Positions 26,573 through 34,340 of a DNA stretch of 64,000 nt are shown here, piece after piece. This DNA comes from Pseudomonadota bacterium (GTDB lineage: Bacteria; Pseudomonadota; Alphaproteobacteria; Rhizobiales; Rhizobiaceae), in NCBI GenBank assembly GCA_023451735.1, contig JAEXYH010000075.1, positions 62,001-126,000 on the forward strand, in the 5' to 3' direction. A program made the translations under genes and the position numbers. The first letter of the stretch is position 1; each line of letters starts with the position of its first letter. Under the pieces are notes generated by a model, which was given only the letters and a program-made list of their open reading frames with translations, made no database searches and was not told the origin of the DNA.

Positions 26573-28879
26573 CTAGAATTCGGACGTCGGTCGGGTCATC
26601 TGCACTTCATGCTCCAAGTCTTTCAGCTGTTCCGCGATAACCGGCCGCGAAAATAGATAGCCTTGGAGGTCGTTGCATCCGATGGCGACCAGGAAATCTC
26701 TCTGTCCCTGTGTCTCAACGCCCTCTGCAGTGGTACTTATTCCCAGATTGCGTGCAAGGCCCGTGACTGCGGCGGCGACTGCGGCGCCATTGCTCTGCGT
26801 ATCGAGAAGCCGCACGAACGAACGGTCGATTTTGATGCGATCTATCCCGAAATGTATAAGATGACTCAGTGACGAATAGCCGGTGCCGAAGTCATCGAGT
26901 GCTATCTTGATTCCTTCTGCCCGCAGCTGCCCGAGGCTTTCCTTTGCCTGCTGCGGATTGTCCACAAGCGCTGTTTCGGTCAACTCCAGTTCGAGGCGTG
27001 ATGGCGCAAATCCGGTTCTGTTCAAAATCGACAGCACGTTGTCGACAAAGCTCGAATTTCTCAGCTGCCTTGGTGAGACGTTCACGGCGATGGTTTTGTC
27101 AGGCAGCTGTGACTTTCCGATACGACAAGCCTGCTCCAGAATGAAATCACCCAAGGCGTCAATAAGTCCTGTGCTTTCCGCAAGCGGTATGAACATGTCC
27201 GGCGATAGAAGGCCGAGCCGAGGATGGCGCCAACGAACCAGCGCTTCGGCACCCGAAACCCAACTCTCATCTCCGGCTCTATGGATGGTCTGGAAATGCA
27301 CTTCCAAGGCCGGGCGATACGTTTCGCCCGCGACGTTGCCGGGTATAGACGCGGTCTCGATCCTGGAAAGTTCAGTCCGCAATTCATCGACCAACCGCTC
27401 GCGCTCACGCTGGCTCGTCTCGATATCTGCCTCGTAAACAACATGGCAGCCGCGTCCTTTGGCTTTTGCCTGATAGAGCGCAACATCCGCGCGACGAAGC
27501 AGTTCTTCTGGGGGGCAATGGCGACCAGTACTCGAAGCAATCCCTATCGAGCAGCCTATATGGGCTACCACCTCACCCTGGCAAAGCGAAAAAGGCTTGT
27601 GGATCTCCGAGATAATCCTATCGAAATACTCAGTCTGGGCGGCGAGTTCATGTCGATGAACTGAAAAGAGCACAGCGAATTCGTCACCGCCGAGGCGGGC
27701 GAGTGTGCCATGTTCATCGAGAACCTCGCTCATGCGTTCGGCGGCCTTGATGATAAGCTCGTCGCCGGCGGCGTGACCAAAAGAATCGTTGACGGCCTTG
27801 AAGCGATCGAGGTCGATGAATCCGACGAGGATGCCGGCATCAGAGGGGGTGGACGTGAAGCACTGATCGAGCCGTCTGGCGAAGAGCTCGCGGTTGGGAA
27901 GGTGCGTCAGCACGTCCTGTAATGCAAGTTCCCTGGCGTGCTGTTCGCTGCGACGCAGCTCCTTCCAGCTCCGATTGAGACGTAGAACCAGCAGCCAGAA
28001 CAATCCGCCGATCACTGCGATGGCGGCGCAGAGGTAAGGCGTGAGCCTTTCTATGACTCTGGATCCGGGCAGGTCCGGTGTCCAGATGATGACGCCGATG
28101 GGGTCTCCTGTGGAGGTCGCTTCCACCTGAAATGCGACCTCGCCATCTTCGGCATCTATGGTGCGGGCGTATCGCGCACCCTTCAAGCCCATCTCACGAC
28201 TGAGGTCATCGAGAACCATGCCGTCCAGGAAACGGAACGCAATGAGAAAATAGCGAGTTCGTGGTGCTGCCGCTCCATCATAACCGCCTTCATTGCCGTT
28301 AACGTCGACGGGCGCTATGCCTGCGATCGATGCCCGGCCTTCCAGACGAAGGATCTCGGCAAGCGCCGGGGCTGATGATCCTACGGCCTGTCCACCTGCT
28401 GCCACTCGAGATTGTTCGTCCCGGACTCTACCGAAGAAGTCAGCGAGGAGTGGTCGTACCCACAGATAACGTCGAGCGATCGCTGGATCGCTATCCGAAA
28501 TCAGGTCTCCCTCTTGATCGACAAGCACCATTTGCTCAAAGCCCAAAACGGCGGTGATGGTTTTGCCAAATCGTTGTGCCTCGCGATGGTCGGCACTGTT
28601 CCCGCCAGTTACGCTGCTCGGGAGAAGCGTTGCGTAGCCGTTGGCGACTACGGCTACATCCGCGGCGACCTGATTGACCTGATCGGCAAGCTTGGTCGTC
28701 ACCAAATCTTTTTGACGTTCAAGCGCTGCGCGATCGCTCTCGAAGCCAGCCCAGACCGTCGCCAGCACCGCAAGCAATGCCGCCGCGATGCCGATCGCAC
28801 TTATGGGAACGAAGACCAGTCTGGAGTTTTTGCGGCGAGAAAAGCTCTTCGATAACACGCCGGATAAATGCTCAAGCAA
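26573..28879 (-). CDS. Membrane-anchored GGDEF-EAL protein (cyclic-di-GMP turnover)
   Basis: 768 residues. A membrane segment at about 24-45 (FVPISAIGIAAALLAVLATVWAG) and another near 285-305 (LCAAIAVIGGLFWLLVL) enclose a periplasmic sensor of about 240 residues that looks like CHASE4. The GGDEF domain follows (VLTHLPNRELFARRLD, FIDLDRFKAVNDSFGHAAGD, and an intact RLGGDEFAVLF). Then comes an EAL domain with intact SGAEALVRW, LELTETALVD, IKIALDDFGTGYSSL, RIKIDRSFV and TAEGVETQ. Both active sites are therefore complete, so the protein could make or degrade c-di-GMP depending on the periplasmic signal. It is divergent from the binding protein at 29024, which may present its ligand to the sensor domain. 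Confidence 0.92.
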   Translation of the reverse strand: MLEHLSGVLSKSFSRRKNSRLVFVPISAIGIAAALLAVLATVWAGFESDRAALERQKDLVTTKLADQVNQVAADVAVVANGYATLLPSSVTGGNSADHREAQRFGKTITAVLGFEQMVLVDQEGDLISDSDPAIARRYLWVRPLLADFFGRVRDEQSRVAAGGQAVGSSAPALAEILRLEGRASIAGIAPVDVNGNEGGYDGAAAPRTRYFLIAFRFLDGMVLDDLSREMGLKGARYARTIDAEDGEVAFQVEATSTGDPIGVIIWTPDLPGSRVIERLTPYLCAAIAVIGGLFWLLVLRLNRSWKELRRSEQHARELALQDVLTHLPNRELFARRLDQCFTSTPSDAGILVGFIDLDRFKAVNDSFGHAAGDELIIKAAERMSEVLDEHGTLARLGGDEFAVLFSVHRHELAAQTEYFDRIISEIHKPFSLCQGEVVAHIGCSIGIASSTGRHCPPEELLRRADVALYQAKAKGRGCHVVYEADIETSQRERERLVDELRTELSRIETASIPGNVAGETYRPALEVHFQTIHRAGDESWVSGAEALVRWRHPRLGLLSPDMFIPLAESTGLIDALGDFILEQACRIGKSQLPDKTIAVNVSPRQLRNSSFVDNVLSILNRTGFAPSRLELELTETALVDNPQQAKESLGQLRAEGIKIALDDFGTGYSSLSHLIHFGIDRIKIDRSFVRLLDTQSNGAAVAAAVTGLARNLGISTTAEGVETQGQRDFLVAIGCNDLQGYLFSRPVIAEQLKDLEHEVQMTRPTSEF

Positions 28880-29023
28880 TTCCGCCCCCAGGTTTTCGAG
28901 CAGAATTCAGCAAAAAGATTTCGAAACACTTATAAATGCATTCAGAATTTAAGAGTCTGCTCAGCAACTAATGTTAACGTCTTTGTGGCTGGATGGGTGG
29001 ACCACAAGGGGGCATGCGGGATT

Positions 29024-29827
29024 ATGATCACGGACATTGTCGGGAGGTGGTTGAACCTGATATCAGGCCTCGTTGTTGCGTTGTCAGTGTTTGGCACTTT
29101 AGGACCGGCGGACTCTCACGCGGGAGAAACGCCGACCAGAGTCGCTGTTGAAGGTATTTTTCCTCCGTTCAACTATCTCGATTCCAAAAACACGCTTCAG
29201 GGTTTCGATGTCGACATTGCGAAATCGCTTTGTGATGCAGCTCGACTGAATTGCGAGTTTGTCGTCCAGGACTGGGATGGCATGATCCCCGGCCTTCTGG
29301 CCAAAGAGTACGACACGATCATCTCTTCGATGTCCATGAGCGCGGAGCGTAAGGAGAAGGTCAGGTTTACCGCCCCGTACTATGACAGCCCATCGGTGTT
29401 CGTCGTTCAAAAATCGTCCCCGCTCAAGCGCCTGCAGGTCGGCGACCTCACCAGCAAGAAGCTCGGCGTGACGTCCTCGACTGCGCAGGCGAGCTACGCC
29501 AACGATCACTACAGTGACGTGGAACGTATTGTCTATCCTTCGTCGCCTGATCTCTACAAGGCGCTGGAGGCTAAGGAGGTCGATGTCATTTTGGAAGATA
29601 AGCTGGCTATTTACGACTGGCTGACCAATACGAAGGCGGGTAGCTGCTGCGAGTTCCGCGGACAGGACATCAAGGACCCCGAATATTTTGGAGAAGGCGC
29701 GGGCATTGCCGTGCGGCCAGAGGACACCGACCTCCTGCTGCGTCTGGATCAGGCTTTGACGGTAATCCAGGCCGACGGGACATATGACAGGATCAACGCG
29801 AAGTATTTTCCATTCAGTATTCGCTAG
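29024..29827 (+). CDS. Family-3 periplasmic amino-acid-type solute-binding protein
   Basis: 267 residues from the ATG at 29024; an open frame extends 52 codons further left but without a better start. Signal peptide about 1-30 (WLNLISGLVVALSVFGTLGPADSHA). SBP family-3 motifs are FPPFNYLDSKNTLQGFDVDIAKSLC, DWDGMIPGLLAKEYDTIISSMSMSAERKEKVRFTAPYY, the hinge LGVTSSTAQASY, and AVRPEDTDLLLRLDQALTVIQADGTYDRINAKYF. No permease or ATPase gene is adjacent, so it is either an orphan that serves another importer or a ligand presenter for the divergent GGDEF-EAL sensor 144 bp away. Polar amino acids or opines are typical ligands. Confidence 0.9.
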   Translation: MITDIVGRWLNLISGLVVALSVFGTLGPADSHAGETPTRVAVEGIFPPFNYLDSKNTLQGFDVDIAKSLCDAARLNCEFVVQDWDGMIPGLLAKEYDTIISSMSMSAERKEKVRFTAPYYDSPSVFVVQKSSPLKRLQVGDLTSKKLGVTSSTAQASYANDHYSDVERIVYPSSPDLYKALEAKEVDVILEDKLAIYDWLTNTKAGSCCEFRGQDIKDPEYFGEGAGIAVRPEDTDLLLRLDQALTVIQADGTYDRINAKYFPFSIR

Positions 29828-30135
29828 GGCGACGAAATTGGCACAGACGGGCGCCCGGCAGCTGCGCCCCAAACGTTCAGCGCCTCGAGCGGCCGGCCGG
29901 TGAAATAGACAATCTCGTCGTGATCGGCGCCGGACGTCTTGGTGCGACCGAGATGGATGGCGAGAGAGGCAGAGCAGGGCCGTTATCGCCGACGAACGGC
30001 AGCTCAGCGGTCAGCTGCTCCCGACGCAATACTGCGATCTCGCTGCGCCGCCGCCCGCCAGAGGCAAACGCATCATCAGGATCGCGCGGTAGCGAAAATC
30101 AGGGCGAAACGTGGAGAGTTCTCTCGGGCCGGTGC
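29824..30135 (-). pseudogene. Site-specific (tyrosine-type) integrase, middle/C-terminal remnant
   Basis: On the minus strand, going from about 30120 downward, one frame reads DFRYRAILMM. After a one-base shift near 30070 another reads AFASGGRRRSEIAVLRREQL. After a second shift near 29960 a third reads IHLGRTKTSGADHDEIVYF followed by TGRPLEALN, ending in a TAG at 29824. These blocks are, in order, the catalytic-domain start of rhizobial phage-type integrases, including the first catalytic Arg (GGRRRSE). The distal half with HxxR and Tyr is absent. Two frameshifts and truncation mark it as dead. Its likely N-terminal part lies at 30912-31127. It overlaps the stop of the binding-protein gene on the other strand. 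Confidence 0.75.
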
Positions 30136-30380
30136 TTTTGTTCTTGTCAGGGCAAACGAGGCTGATGAACTTCGCACAGTCTAAGAGCTCAAAGCTGGCT
30201 ACGGTAGGGCTCTACATGCGGCGGACCGGACGAATCTCTGTGCTGCGCGTCCCGCCGCAAATTCGTGGCTCAGATAGTTTGGAATTGGGGTGCATGGCCG
30301 GATGTTTGGGGTCTCCCCTTCCAGCGGGAAGGCTTGGCGAAACACTGATTGATTAAGAAACCTCCAGTCCGGATCCTCAT

Positions 30381-30875
30381 CTATACGATATCGACTTTAT
30401 TCAGCCTCTCACGATTTTGCCATCGCTCTTGCTTCTTCTGCTGAACCATTAGAAACATTTGCCGGGCATTGACGCGGTCATTTTCACTAAGGAGTTCTCC
30501 GGGTGCGCCGGAAATATCGTGGCGGCGTGCGTCCGGCTGAGCCGAAGCGTAGAGGTAGCTTGCACTATGCGTGTAACGGCGAAGCGCCCGGCGGAGTTCT
30601 GAACGGGATGCATCCGGCCGTAGTAGACGTTTAATCTTTGCGCTTATACCGACGTTGAACGGAAGTATATAGCTACCTTCGTGTTCAGGAAGCACCGCGA
30701 TCGGGGAGATTAAAAGGGAATTTATAGCCCGCGCTGCTTCGAGCGAATAGCGGTCCGCTTTCGTAGGGCCTCGCGATTTTTTCCAAGCGGTTGATATTTT
30801 CTCATTGGGCACATCCCGCATTGCGTTCAAGTCCATCGGCTGAATTTCTCCAGCATTGGATCCATCGTGATGCAT
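30381..30875 (-). CDS. ProQ/FinO-family RNA-binding protein
   Basis: 164 residues. The start at 30875 has AGGAGG 4-5 nt upstream, which decides against the upstream ATG at 30908. Residues about 60-140 fit the ProQ/FinO fold: YILPFNVGISAKIKRLL, ELRRALRRYTHSASYLYA, then ARRHDISGAPGELLSENDRVNARQM, where RxDLDG..GE is the family's common ending. FinO-like proteins bind structured RNA and, on conjugative plasmids, can help antisense RNAs control transfer or copy number. Local base composition is less GC-rich than the flanking plasmid genes. The gene sits between two remnants of one integrase gene, so it arrived with, or replaced, part of that gene. Confidence 0.75.
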   Translation of the reverse strand: MHHDGSNAGEIQPMDLNAMRDVPNEKISTAWKKSRGPTKADRYSLEAARAINSLLISPIAVLPEHEGSYILPFNVGISAKIKRLLRPDASRSELRRALRRYTHSASYLYASAQPDARRHDISGAPGELLSENDRVNARQMFLMVQQKKQERWQNRERLNKVDIV

Positions 30876-30911
30876 TTTCCCTCCTTGCGGGCGTTCCCAC
30901 GCAGTCACCCT

Positions 30912-31127
30912 CTACAGCAACGTCACGCTCGTCAACAAGGGCTTAGGGTAAGCGAGATCGGAGGTGAGCGCGCGTAAAGTGTTTACGCCCATGCCTTCAT
31001 TGACCATGTGACGCAGGGTTTCGACATCCTGATCAGTCAACAGCTCGGCGAGCTCGTCGCGGCGCTCCATCGGCAAGACGGCAGCGATCGTATCCAGTTT
31101 CTGGGCGCGGCGATCGACAGCACTCAT
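30912..31127 (-). pseudogene. Site-specific integrase, N-terminal remnant
   Basis: A 71-codon frame starts MSAVDRRAQKLDTIAAVLP, followed by RRDELAELLTDQDVETLRH and MGVNTLRALTSDLAY. This matches the N-terminal SAM-like core-binding region of rhizobial integrases, where SDLAY is normally followed by LEAW. Here it turns into PKPLLTSVTLL and stops. It overlaps the antitoxin stop (ATGA at 31124-31127). The matching catalytic-domain remnant is at 29824-30135, with the ProQ/FinO gene in between. A 71-residue protein might still be made but should have no recombinase activity. Confidence 0.75.
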
Positions 31128-31372
31128 TTAGTCAGTCCATGTTCGTCGTAGAAATCGTCGTGATTTGAGCTGGTGCCGGGCGGAACGTTGGCGCGTCCTT
31201 CCTCTGCGAGCGCCCATACTTCGTCCATGGTCCCTTTGGGTTTCGGCATCGCAGTCAGCTCCGCGACCGGCTTTCCTGCACGGCAGATCAGCACCTCATC
31301 ACCGCGGTGTGCGAGCTCGATCAATTCCTCGAACCGCTCGGCGGCTTCGTCCACATCAACCAGAATATGCAT
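31124..31372 (-). CDS. Phd/YefM-family antitoxin without a visible toxin
   Basis: 82 residues: MHILVDVDEAAERFEELIELAHRGDEVLICRAGKPVAELTAMP, the Phd-type pattern (short strand, helix, RxGKPVA.L), followed by a disordered toxin-binding tail ending DDFYDEHGLTK. The AGGGAAAGAGA before the ATG is an acceptable ribosome binding site. A PIN-type toxin normally follows this antitoxin, but the next frame, overlapping by ATGA, is the integrase remnant. The antitoxin is therefore an orphan. It may still neutralise a related toxin elsewhere. Confidence 0.8.
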   Translation of the reverse strand: MHILVDVDEAAERFEELIELAHRGDEVLICRAGKPVAELTAMPKPKGTMDEVWALAEEGRANVPPGTSSNHDDFYDEHGLTK

Positions 31373-31515
31373 TCTCTTTCCCTAATCCACGCTGGTCGCT
31401 ACACGTACAGGCAATCACGAGCGCCCGACGTGACGCGGACTGTAAACGCACATGCCGACGGCATCGTGCCGTTGCAAAACTTCCGTAATTTCCGTATATT
31501 CTGTAAAAAGGAGTT

Positions 31516-31752
31516 TTGACAGGATCTCCACAGTCACTGCTGCCGCAGTCTCCAAAAACTTTGGTGCCTACCAGGATGCCGCCGCTGATCGCCTACGAAG
31601 ATTACCTGCGGCTGACAAAGCGCGACCGGCGCGTCGAGCTCACGAGCTTGCTTGGCGACGATGATCTTGCCGCGATCGAGGCTTCAGAGATGGACGGGTC
31701 CCTCGATCATCTCAATGCCGAATTGCTGACAGGCAAGCATACTGCCGACTGA
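31516..31752 (+). pseudogene. Second Phd-type antitoxin, internally deleted and frameshifted
   Basis: Two frames together spell one antitoxin. The first reads ISTVTAAAVSKNFGAYQDAA (31525-31584); after a jump the other reads IAYEDYLRLTKRDRRVELTS and DDDLAAIEASEMDGSLDHLNAEL (31582-31752). Relatives have about 15-20 residues (the VIVTxxGRPRVVL strand) between these blocks, so an internal deletion that also shifted the frame is the simplest reading. A strong AAGGAG lies just upstream, but the expected ATG reads ACAGG, so the start codon seems lost too. The gene is followed, with overlap, by its equally broken toxin. Confidence 0.75.
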
Positions 31753-32169
31753 GCCAAAAGTTGGGTGGGTGTTTCGCTACTCGTATCTCTGGCACTGGCA
31801 GTTTGTCGAAGGCCGCGAGGAGGGCGACAAGGATCGCCCGGCACTGGTACTGGCGATCGTCGCGCATCTCGACGACGGCACGCCGGCCGTGCGGGTGCTG
31901 CCGATCACCATAGCCCGCCCAAAAATCCGGAAGATGCGATCGAAATCCCGCCGGCGACCAGACAACGCCTGGGGCTCGACGACGAGCGCTCCTGGATTGT
32001 TTTGACCAAAAGCAACCGGTTCGTTTGGTCGGGGCCGGACATGCGGCCGGTCGACAGCGACACCGGATATTTCGAACCTCTGCCGCCGGCACTGTTTGCC
32101 GAGGTCAAGCGGCGGTTTGTCGAGCTGGCGCGCGCCCAGCGGCACCGGGCGACGCCGCACAGCGAATAA
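31742..32169 (+). pseudogene. Toxin partner (PemK/MazF-like), frameshifted
   Basis: The frame from about 31742 (CTG) reads EPKVGWVFRYSYLWHWQFVEG, then EEGDKDRPALVLAIVAHLDD and VRVLPIT. At 31909-31910 one C is missing (ACCATAGC where ACCCATAGC is expected), and the other frame continues HSPPKNPEDAIEIPPATRQ, RSWIVLTKSNRFVWSGPD and SDTGYFEPLPPALFAEV to a TAA at 32169. The combined protein has the RPALVL and P-I-THSPP layout of plasmid-maintenance toxins of the PemK/MazF type and would be about 140 residues. With both partners broken this locus is extinct. Confidence 0.75.
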
Positions 32170-32271
32170 TTGTTTTGGCATCATCCATCGCTCCAATAGG
32201 GCCGAACCGAGCAGCGCCACCATCGGTGTCGGGCCGATTTTCAGTGATTTGCGGGCGCAGATCAATCACCT

Positions 32272-32292
32272 CCGATAAGCGATACTTATCGG
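32272..32292. repeat. Short inverted repeat CCGATAAG
   Basis: CCGATAAG (32272-32279) and CTTATCGG (32285-32292) form a perfect 8-bp inverted repeat around CGATA, and TTATCGG occurs once more near 32316. It lies about 90 bp before the RHE_PE00001-type gene and could be an operator or a recombinase site; which one cannot be told from sequence. Confidence 0.45.
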
Positions 32293-32381
32293 GGGTCATG
32301 GTCCCCGGCATCATTTATCGGATGTGACGAACCGCAATCCCCAGATGGCGTTCGTTTAGGAAATCGTTTACCATAAAATCA

Positions 32382-33521
32382 ATGGCTTACGATCTCGCGA
32401 AAATCAGCATATACACCTCGATGCGGCCCGCTTTCGACGCCGGTGTCGCGCTGACCCGTCTTGACGAGCGCATCGCCCGATCCACGGTCGGCGCCGGCTT
32501 TCTCGAGCGGCAAAATTTCGCCGACGCCTGTGCCTCGCTCTGGATCGACGGCGAACTCGTTCACCTTGAGGACCTCGTCCTCCACGACGCGTTTCGCGAC
32601 ACCCGCACCCCCACCCACGAACTCACCATCGCCCGCGACGTGCTGCGCACCCGTCGGCGCATCGCCGCGCAGTCTCCCGACTGGGCACTATCGCCGGAAG
32701 GCATTCGCTCGCTCCGACAGACATCAGAGATCGCGTCGACCGGTACTGCGGCGGCGGAGGCCGCCGGAACAGTACAGAGAGCTGTCACCATCGATTCGGA
32801 AGGGGAGGGAAAGGATGTCGATGACGTCGACGATCTCCCCGGCGTCGACCTTGCTGCCATCGATGCGACGCTGGCGCGATCGTCGGCCGCGATCGAGGAC
32901 GCGACACGGCCCGGCCACGCCGGCGGCAGCCGGAGATCGGAAAGAGATCCGATGATCTATGATCTCGATTGGGACGAGGATGCGCGTCTCGACGAATGGC
33001 GCGGCGTGCTGCGCCAGGCCGAACACCTGCCCGCCGTGGTGCAAGCCATCCTCGCCCTCGATGCCTGGAACGAGCTTTTGGTCCTGCAGCACGCGCCATG
33101 GCTCGGCCGGCTGTTTGCCGCGTCGATCCTGCGGGAAGCCGGCATCACCACCGGCGCCAATCTCGCCGCCATCAACCTCGGCCTCAAAACCATTCCGGTC
33201 GATCGGCGCTGTCACCGCGATCGGGAAACCCGGCTGCTCGCCATCGCTCACGGTCTTTTGGCGGCCGCCGAGATCGGCCTGAAGGAGCATGATCGGTTGG
33301 CGCTGGCGCGAAAAATGATGGAGCGGAAGCTGGAGGGGCGCAGAGTGTCTTCGAAATTGCCGGACCTGGTCGAGCTCGTCATGGCCAAACCGCTCGTCTC
33401 GGCCGGGATGGTGGCCAAGACGCTCGAGGTCACGCCGCAGGCGGCGCGGCGGATCGTTTTGGAGCTGGGTTTGCGCGAGATGACGGGGCGGGGGAGGTTT
33501 CGGGCGTGGGGGATGTTGTAG
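32382..33521 (+). CDS. RHE_PE00001-family protein (DUF1612 and HTH)
   Basis: 379 residues. N-terminal block ALTRLDERIARSTVGAGFLERQNFADACASLWIDGELVHLEDLVLHDAFRDTRTPTHEL is the DUF1612 signature common on rhizobial plasmids. A low-complexity acidic linker (EGEGKDVDDVDDLPGVD, about 150-175) follows. Then come a second domain (WRGVLRQAEHLPAVVQAILALDAWNEL) and a C-terminal helix-turn-helix region, VSAGMVAKTLEVTPQAARRIVLELGLREMTGRGRFRAWGML. This suggests a DNA-binding protein of plasmid or mobile-element origin, function unknown. It is high-GC and intact, unlike its decayed left neighbours. Confidence 0.85.
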   Translation: MAYDLAKISIYTSMRPAFDAGVALTRLDERIARSTVGAGFLERQNFADACASLWIDGELVHLEDLVLHDAFRDTRTPTHELTIARDVLRTRRRIAAQSPDWALSPEGIRSLRQTSEIASTGTAAAEAAGTVQRAVTIDSEGEGKDVDDVDDLPGVDLAAIDATLARSSAAIEDATRPGHAGGSRRSERDPMIYDLDWDEDARLDEWRGVLRQAEHLPAVVQAILALDAWNELLVLQHAPWLGRLFAASILREAGITTGANLAAINLGLKTIPVDRRCHRDRETRLLAIAHGLLAAAEIGLKEHDRLALARKMMERKLEGRRVSSKLPDLVELVMAKPLVSAGMVAKTLEVTPQAARRIVLELGLREMTGRGRFRAWGML

Positions 33522-33584
33522 TTTGCAGTAGTAGGCCGATTTTAAGTACTAGAAACGACCGGCGGAAAAATGTGAGACGTACAT

Positions 33585-34076
33585 ATGGATGATATGGCTG
33601 TTGCCTCGATTGCAATATCGGTTCTCGGGTTTCTTGTTGCGTTGGGCGCCGCCCTTTCAGCAAAGAGACAAGCCAAATCTGCAGAAGATCAAGCAATTCA
33701 CGCCGAGACACAGGCCAATGCAGCTAAGACCCAAGCGGCTCTGGCGGCCACCCAGCTGAAGGAACTGCAGAAAAAGGTTGGGATGGTGACAGATCCGGAT
33801 AGGATGTTTGAAGTCTTGCCGACTTGGTACGTTCGGAGAATGGGTCAAGATGACTGGGGCTTCGGCCTGCTGCTTACCTCGTCAGAGATTCTTGCAATTG
33901 CTAGAATCGAGGCGTTATCAAGTGATGGACAATGGATGGAGGTCACTATGCTGGAGCGCGGGCAGGGACCTGATGAAATTGGCGATATCCCTGTTTTGTA
34001 TGCCCCCACTAACCGTCTTAGAGCATCTGTCAAAATCGCAAACATTGAGGCCGCTTTTGAGCTTTGGACGAGTTAG
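33585..34076 (+). CDS. Membrane-anchored coiled-coil protein, unknown
   Basis: 163 residues. One N-terminal membrane helix (VASIAISVLGFLVALGAALSA, about 6-26) is followed by a coiled coil rich in Ala/Gln/Lys (AKSAEDQAIHAETQANAAKTQAALAATQLKELQKKV, 30-65) and a soluble domain of about 95 residues with DDWGFGLLLTSSEILAIARIEAL. No family is recognised. Small anchored coiled-coil proteins of this layout are common beside defence genes. It lies 264 bp before the GHKL-REC operon in the same direction, so a link is possible but unproven. The ribosome binding site is weak. Confidence 0.65.
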   Translation: MDDMAVASIAISVLGFLVALGAALSAKRQAKSAEDQAIHAETQANAAKTQAALAATQLKELQKKVGMVTDPDRMFEVLPTWYVRRMGQDDWGFGLLLTSSEILAIARIEALSSDGQWMEVTMLERGQGPDEIGDIPVLYAPTNRLRASVKIANIEAAFELWTS

Positions 34077-34340
34077 TTTGATGATCTCAGGCACTAAATT
34101 GCGATGGATAATGGCATCCCACTGAGCATTTTCAGTCACCAATTGGCCAAGAATTCTAATGGCCGCCCACAAGCGGCCATTATCTTTGAACCGATGAAGT
34201 TTCTGTTCTCCTTTTCGACGAATAGGTGCTGGCCTTCCGCCGCTCTCAAATATATGGATTTCTATGCATGCGAGTGCACCAAGTGTATTTATTGCCCAAG
34301 GTTTGAGGATTGATACCCTCGCAGTTGTAGGACGAAGCGA

